A DNA stretch of 32,429 nucleotides. Source: Romeriopsis navalis LEGE 11480. Its GTDB lineage: Bacteria; Cyanobacteriota; Cyanobacteriia; Leptolyngbyales; Leptolyngbyaceae. Both the position numbers and the translations under genes were made by a program. The stretch lies in contig NZ_JADEXQ010000071.1 of NCBI RefSeq assembly GCF_015207035.1, positions 1-32,429 of the forward strand. The letters run 5' to 3'. Shown here piece after piece: positions 30,740-32,429 of this stretch (position 1 is the first letter of the stretch; every line of letters begins with the position of its first letter). The notes under the pieces were generated by a model, which saw nothing but the letters and a program-made list of their open reading frames with translations, did not search any database and had not been told where the DNA came from.

Positions 30740-31210
30740 ATGTTATCCGCACGTTTGAGCTTATCATCCGCTGAAAAGCGTCAGCGCTGGCTGTATCTGG
30801 CGCTGGTGTTGATTCCCCTGACGATCAGTTTGCTGAATCGTTGGGGGATTCGTTTTTCCTTCTGGGGCTGTCCACTGGTGGAGTGGGTGGGTGTACCTTG
30901 TATGGCTTGGGGGTTAACCCGATCGTTTTATGCGACTGCCCGCGGTGATTTGGTGCAGGCGATCGACTTCCACTTATTTGGGCCGTTGTTGGTAATTGGC
31001 TTGATGATTGCCACCGGGCATATTGGGTTGGAGTTGTTGAAGGGCCAACGACTGTCGACGTTTTATACGCCATGCATTCGCCGTCAGCGGACTTGGGTCT
31101 GGGGCTTTTTGATCATTATGGGTTATCACCTGACGCGGTTAGTCACCCTACAGAGCAGTGGCCAGATTCAGCAGTGGTTTGCGCAGTCGATCGTCGGGCA
31201 GTGGTTTTAG
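30740..31210 (+). CDS. DUF2752 family membrane protein
   Basis: The 156-residue membrane protein has three or more hydrophobic segments (WLYLALVLIPLTISLLNRWG, FGPLLVIGLMIATGHIGLEL, WVWGFLIIMGYHLTRLVTL). The family signature is CPLVEWVGVPCMAWGLTRSF (about 48-67). Most DUF2752 proteins that I know have a second cysteine in PCPGCGxTR; here the segment is PCMAWGLTR, so that cysteine is a tryptophan, while the first pair of cysteines is kept. Function is unknown. It is in the same run as DUF5684 and the 67-aa peptide. Confidence 0.82.
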   Translation: MLSARLSLSSAEKRQRWLYLALVLIPLTISLLNRWGIRFSFWGCPLVEWVGVPCMAWGLTRSFYATARGDLVQAIDFHLFGPLLVIGLMIATGHIGLELLKGQRLSTFYTPCIRRQRTWVWGFLIIMGYHLTRLVTLQSSGQIQQWFAQSIVGQWF

Positions 31211-31244
31211 TTGTTTGTTGTGAATGCTGGGTGTGACGCTATTG

Positions 31245-31277
31245 TCTGAATCGCTTAAGGTTTCTGAATCGCTTAAG
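31245..31277. repeat. Tandem direct repeat upstream of the DUF2358 gene
   Basis: TCTGAATCGCTTAAG occurs twice (31245-31259 and 31263-31277), with a period of 18 bases, each copy ending in the palindrome CTTAAG. It lies 34 bases before the DUF2358 ATG, where a regulator or a leader structure could act. It could also be a simple duplication. Confidence 0.6.
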
Positions 31278-31310
31278 TTTAAAGAGCCGTTCCTTTGCTT
31301 TGACTTTTGC

Positions 31311-31694
31311 ATGGATATTTTGCAACGCCTCCGAGAAGACTACCAGCGCTTTCCCCTTGACCAGAGCTATGACTTGTATGCTGCCGATGTTCGGTTTAAA
31401 GACCCAATGAACGAATTTCGGGGCGTTGATCGCTATCAAAAGATGATTGGGTTTATCCAGCGATTTTTTACGCAGCCGCAGTTGGAATTACATCATATTC
31501 AACAGTCCGGCCCCGAGATTCGGACTGACTGGACTTTAAGTTGGACGACGCCCTTGCCATGGCAGCCCCGGATTCGGATTTCCGGTTGGAGTGAGCTCCA
31601 ACTTGATGCGGCGGGATTAATTTGTGCCCATATTGATTATTGGCATTGCTCGAAGCTGGATGTCCTAAAACAACATTTGCCGATCGGCAGGTAA
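31311..31694 (+). CDS. DUF2358 family protein
   Basis: The 127-residue protein begins MDILQRLREDYQRFPLDQSY and contains the family core YDLYAADVRFKDPMNEFRGV, RYQKMIGFIQRFFTQPQLEL, ISGWSELQLDAAGLICAHID and YWHCSKLDVLKQHLP. This is the DUF2358 pattern common in cyanobacteria and plants, with an NTF2-like (SnoaL-type) fold. The frame is open for 29 codons upstream to a non-conserved ATG-like start at 31224, but that would run through the tandem repeat; the ATG at 31311 gives the normal family length. It is soluble, with no signal peptide. It follows DUF2752 by 100 bases. Function unknown. Confidence 0.87.
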   Translation: MDILQRLREDYQRFPLDQSYDLYAADVRFKDPMNEFRGVDRYQKMIGFIQRFFTQPQLELHHIQQSGPEIRTDWTLSWTTPLPWQPRIRISGWSELQLDAAGLICAHIDYWHCSKLDVLKQHLPIGR

Positions 31695-31760
31695 TCCTAT
31701 CTCAATAACAGTCATTATTTTGTGACAACTTAACGGAGCAGAAATCGATTGAGCATAATT

Positions 31761-32236
31761 GGGTAGTGATGCATAGTGAGGAAAAACGGGAATTCTAATC
31801 ACAGTTGTAGTTTGAGCGATTTCGACGATGGAATGTCCCCGCTGCCAATCCCAGTCGATCTCGAACAATGGACTGACGCACTATGGAAAACAACGCTATC
31901 GCTGCAAGGACTGTCGGCGTCAATTTGTGGAAAATCCCAGTCATCAGCCAATTACCCAAGCTCAACGCGAATTAGTTGACCGTCTGTTGCAGGAACGGCT
32001 GTCTCTAGCTGGGATTGCGTATGCAGCGCAAGTCTCCAAATGTTGGTTACAGTATTACGTTAATCAAAAGTATTATCAGGTCAATCAACAGGTTCAAGTT
32101 CGCCCCAAAAAAAGGCCCGTTAGTGCTGCAACTTGATGAACTCTGGTCTTTTGTCTATCGCAAACGCCACAAATATTGGGTGTGGCTCGCGATGGATGTC
32201 AAAACCCGCGAAATCGTGGGGGCATTTATTGCAATC
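31761..32236 (+). mobile_element. Truncated IS1-family insertion sequence
   Basis: The left end is placed at about 31761, where GGTAGTGATGCATAG resembles the left inverted repeat of IS1-family elements (GGTGATGC...); this boundary is approximate. The transposase genes follow. The right end is missing: the coding sequence stops abruptly after about 32230, where sequence of a different element (IS630 family) begins. No target duplication can be checked because the right end is lost. Confidence 0.75.
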
Positions 32237-32239
32237 TAA
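31828..32239 (+). pseudogene. IS1-family transposase, truncated (InsA plus start of InsB)
   Basis: Two frames cover the gene. The first (31828-32136) starts MECPRCQSQSISNNGL with a CxxC...CKDC zinc finger, then GKQRYRCKDCRRQFVE and a helix-turn-helix. The second frame (to the stop at 32237-32239) reads VLQLDELWSFVYRKRHKYWV followed by WLAMDVKTREIVG: the first two DDE aspartates of IS1 transposase. The switch lies at the run of seven As (about 32106-32112); reading through as one protein needs the frame to move by one base, as if one A were skipped. Programmed frameshifting or polymerase slippage is known in IS1 relatives, so this need not be damage. The protein then ends after GAFIAI, before the catalytic glutamate, so the transposase is inactive. 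Confidence 0.85.
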
Positions 32240-32429
32240 GTCCGGGTTAAGACAGAATGGGGGTGATTCCGCCACCCCAGTTTTGCCATGCCGTCACCCT
32301 ACAGTTTAGACCTGCGTCATAAAGCGCTAGAAGCGATTGATCAGGGGCAGAAGAAATTGCATGTCAGCCGCATGTTTAATGTCAGTCGGAATACGCTGGA
32401 CCTGTGGTTAAAGCGCCGCGAGCAGACTG
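32237..32429 (+). mobile_element. IS630-family element, left end and start (partial)
   Basis: Beginning at about the TAAGTCCGGG around 32237, sequence unrelated to IS1 starts and leads into an IS630-type transposase gene. IS630/Tc1 elements insert at TA, and a TA is present at the junction. The right part lies beyond the window. Confidence 0.6.
32288..32429 (+). CDS. IS630-family transposase, N-terminal helix-turn-helix (partial)
   Basis: The 47 visible codons begin MPSPYSLDLRHKALEAIDQG and continue KLHVSRMFNVSRNTLDLWLK. This is the start of an IS630/Tc1 transposase: the YSLDLRxK(V/A)LE motif followed by a DNA-binding helix-turn-helix (VSRMFNVSRNTLDLWL). The frame is open to the window edge. 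The DDE domain is not visible, so it cannot be said whether the gene is intact. It lies within about 50 bases of the IS1 junction. Confidence 0.85.
   Translation, partial: MPSPYSLDLRHKALEAIDQGQKKLHVSRMFNVSRNTLDLWLKRREQT

Noticed and set aside
31224-31310. 29-codon upstream extension of DUF2358
   Set aside because: It reads through the tandem repeat, giving a repeated SESLK peptide, and is not part of the family core; the ATG at 31311 gives the normal length.
1-32429. CRISPR array, tRNA or rRNA genes, and replication origin
   Set aside because: I looked for regularly spaced repeats, tRNA T-loop (GGTTCGAATCC-like) patterns and rRNA-like conserved blocks and found none that I could support by eye.

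Overview
The window is cyanobacterial chromosome. It carries six photosystem II genes (psbN, psbH, psbO, psbM, psbB, psbT), a group 3 sigma factor of the SigF type, two clock-associated families (LdpA and a LabA-like NYN protein), a Ycf45-type R3H ATPase, and many small families that I know mainly from cyanobacteria (DUF3146, DUF4912, DUF2358, DUF2993 in this form). By eye I count at least 13 copies of the HIP1 octamer GCGATCGC in 32.4 kb, where about 0.5 would be expected by chance. I cannot name the genus safely.

Layout. 1-1530: the 3' end of an unknown gene, a RelE-type toxin-antitoxin pair and a polar amino acid ABC ATPase without its permease. 2060-5379: a secreted FAS1 protein, psbN (antisense), psbH, tatA, pth and DUF3146. 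5559-9256: an SRPBCC protein, a multi-span TM-helix (mechanosensitive-channel-like) protein and a GT2 glycosyltransferase. 9457-13603, all on the minus strand: an RRM protein, a lipoprotein, sigF and psbO. 14109-17398: a small conserved protein, psbM and a 2Fe-2S ferredoxin (minus strand), divergent from psbB-psbT. 17481-22629: a GNAT acetyltransferase, two unknown genes, ycf45 and ldpA. 22815-27438, all minus strand: two exported proteins (one with a von Willebrand type D domain), a LabA-like protein and a DUF2993 lipid-binding-type protein. 27775-31694, all plus strand: a three-module DUF4912 protein, a conserved protein, then a tight run of small membrane and unknown proteins (DUF5684, 67-aa peptide, DUF2752, DUF2358). 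31761-32429: a truncated IS1-family element abutting the start of an IS630-family element.

The core is housekeeping and photosynthetic: PSII subunits, Tat export, peptidyl-tRNA hydrolase and SigF. The accessory signal is at the two ends (toxin-antitoxin pair, nested insertion sequences) and in the run of exported proteins at 22.8-25.3 kb. psbN, psbM and psbT are short genes that are easily missed; I read them directly from the sequence. Several start codons were moved from upstream TTG/GTG codons to an ATG (one case to GTG) on ribosome-binding-site or family grounds. Long, perfect or nearly perfect hairpins end most transcription units. Some without T-tracts lie between divergent genes, and the pair at 27534-27629 has complementary loops.

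I found no clearly new multi-gene system. The best candidates for something undescribed are the paired hairpins at 27534-27629, the VWD protein with its exported neighbour, the FAS1 domain split by an acidic/proline insert, and the DUF4912 protein with a methionine-rich linker.
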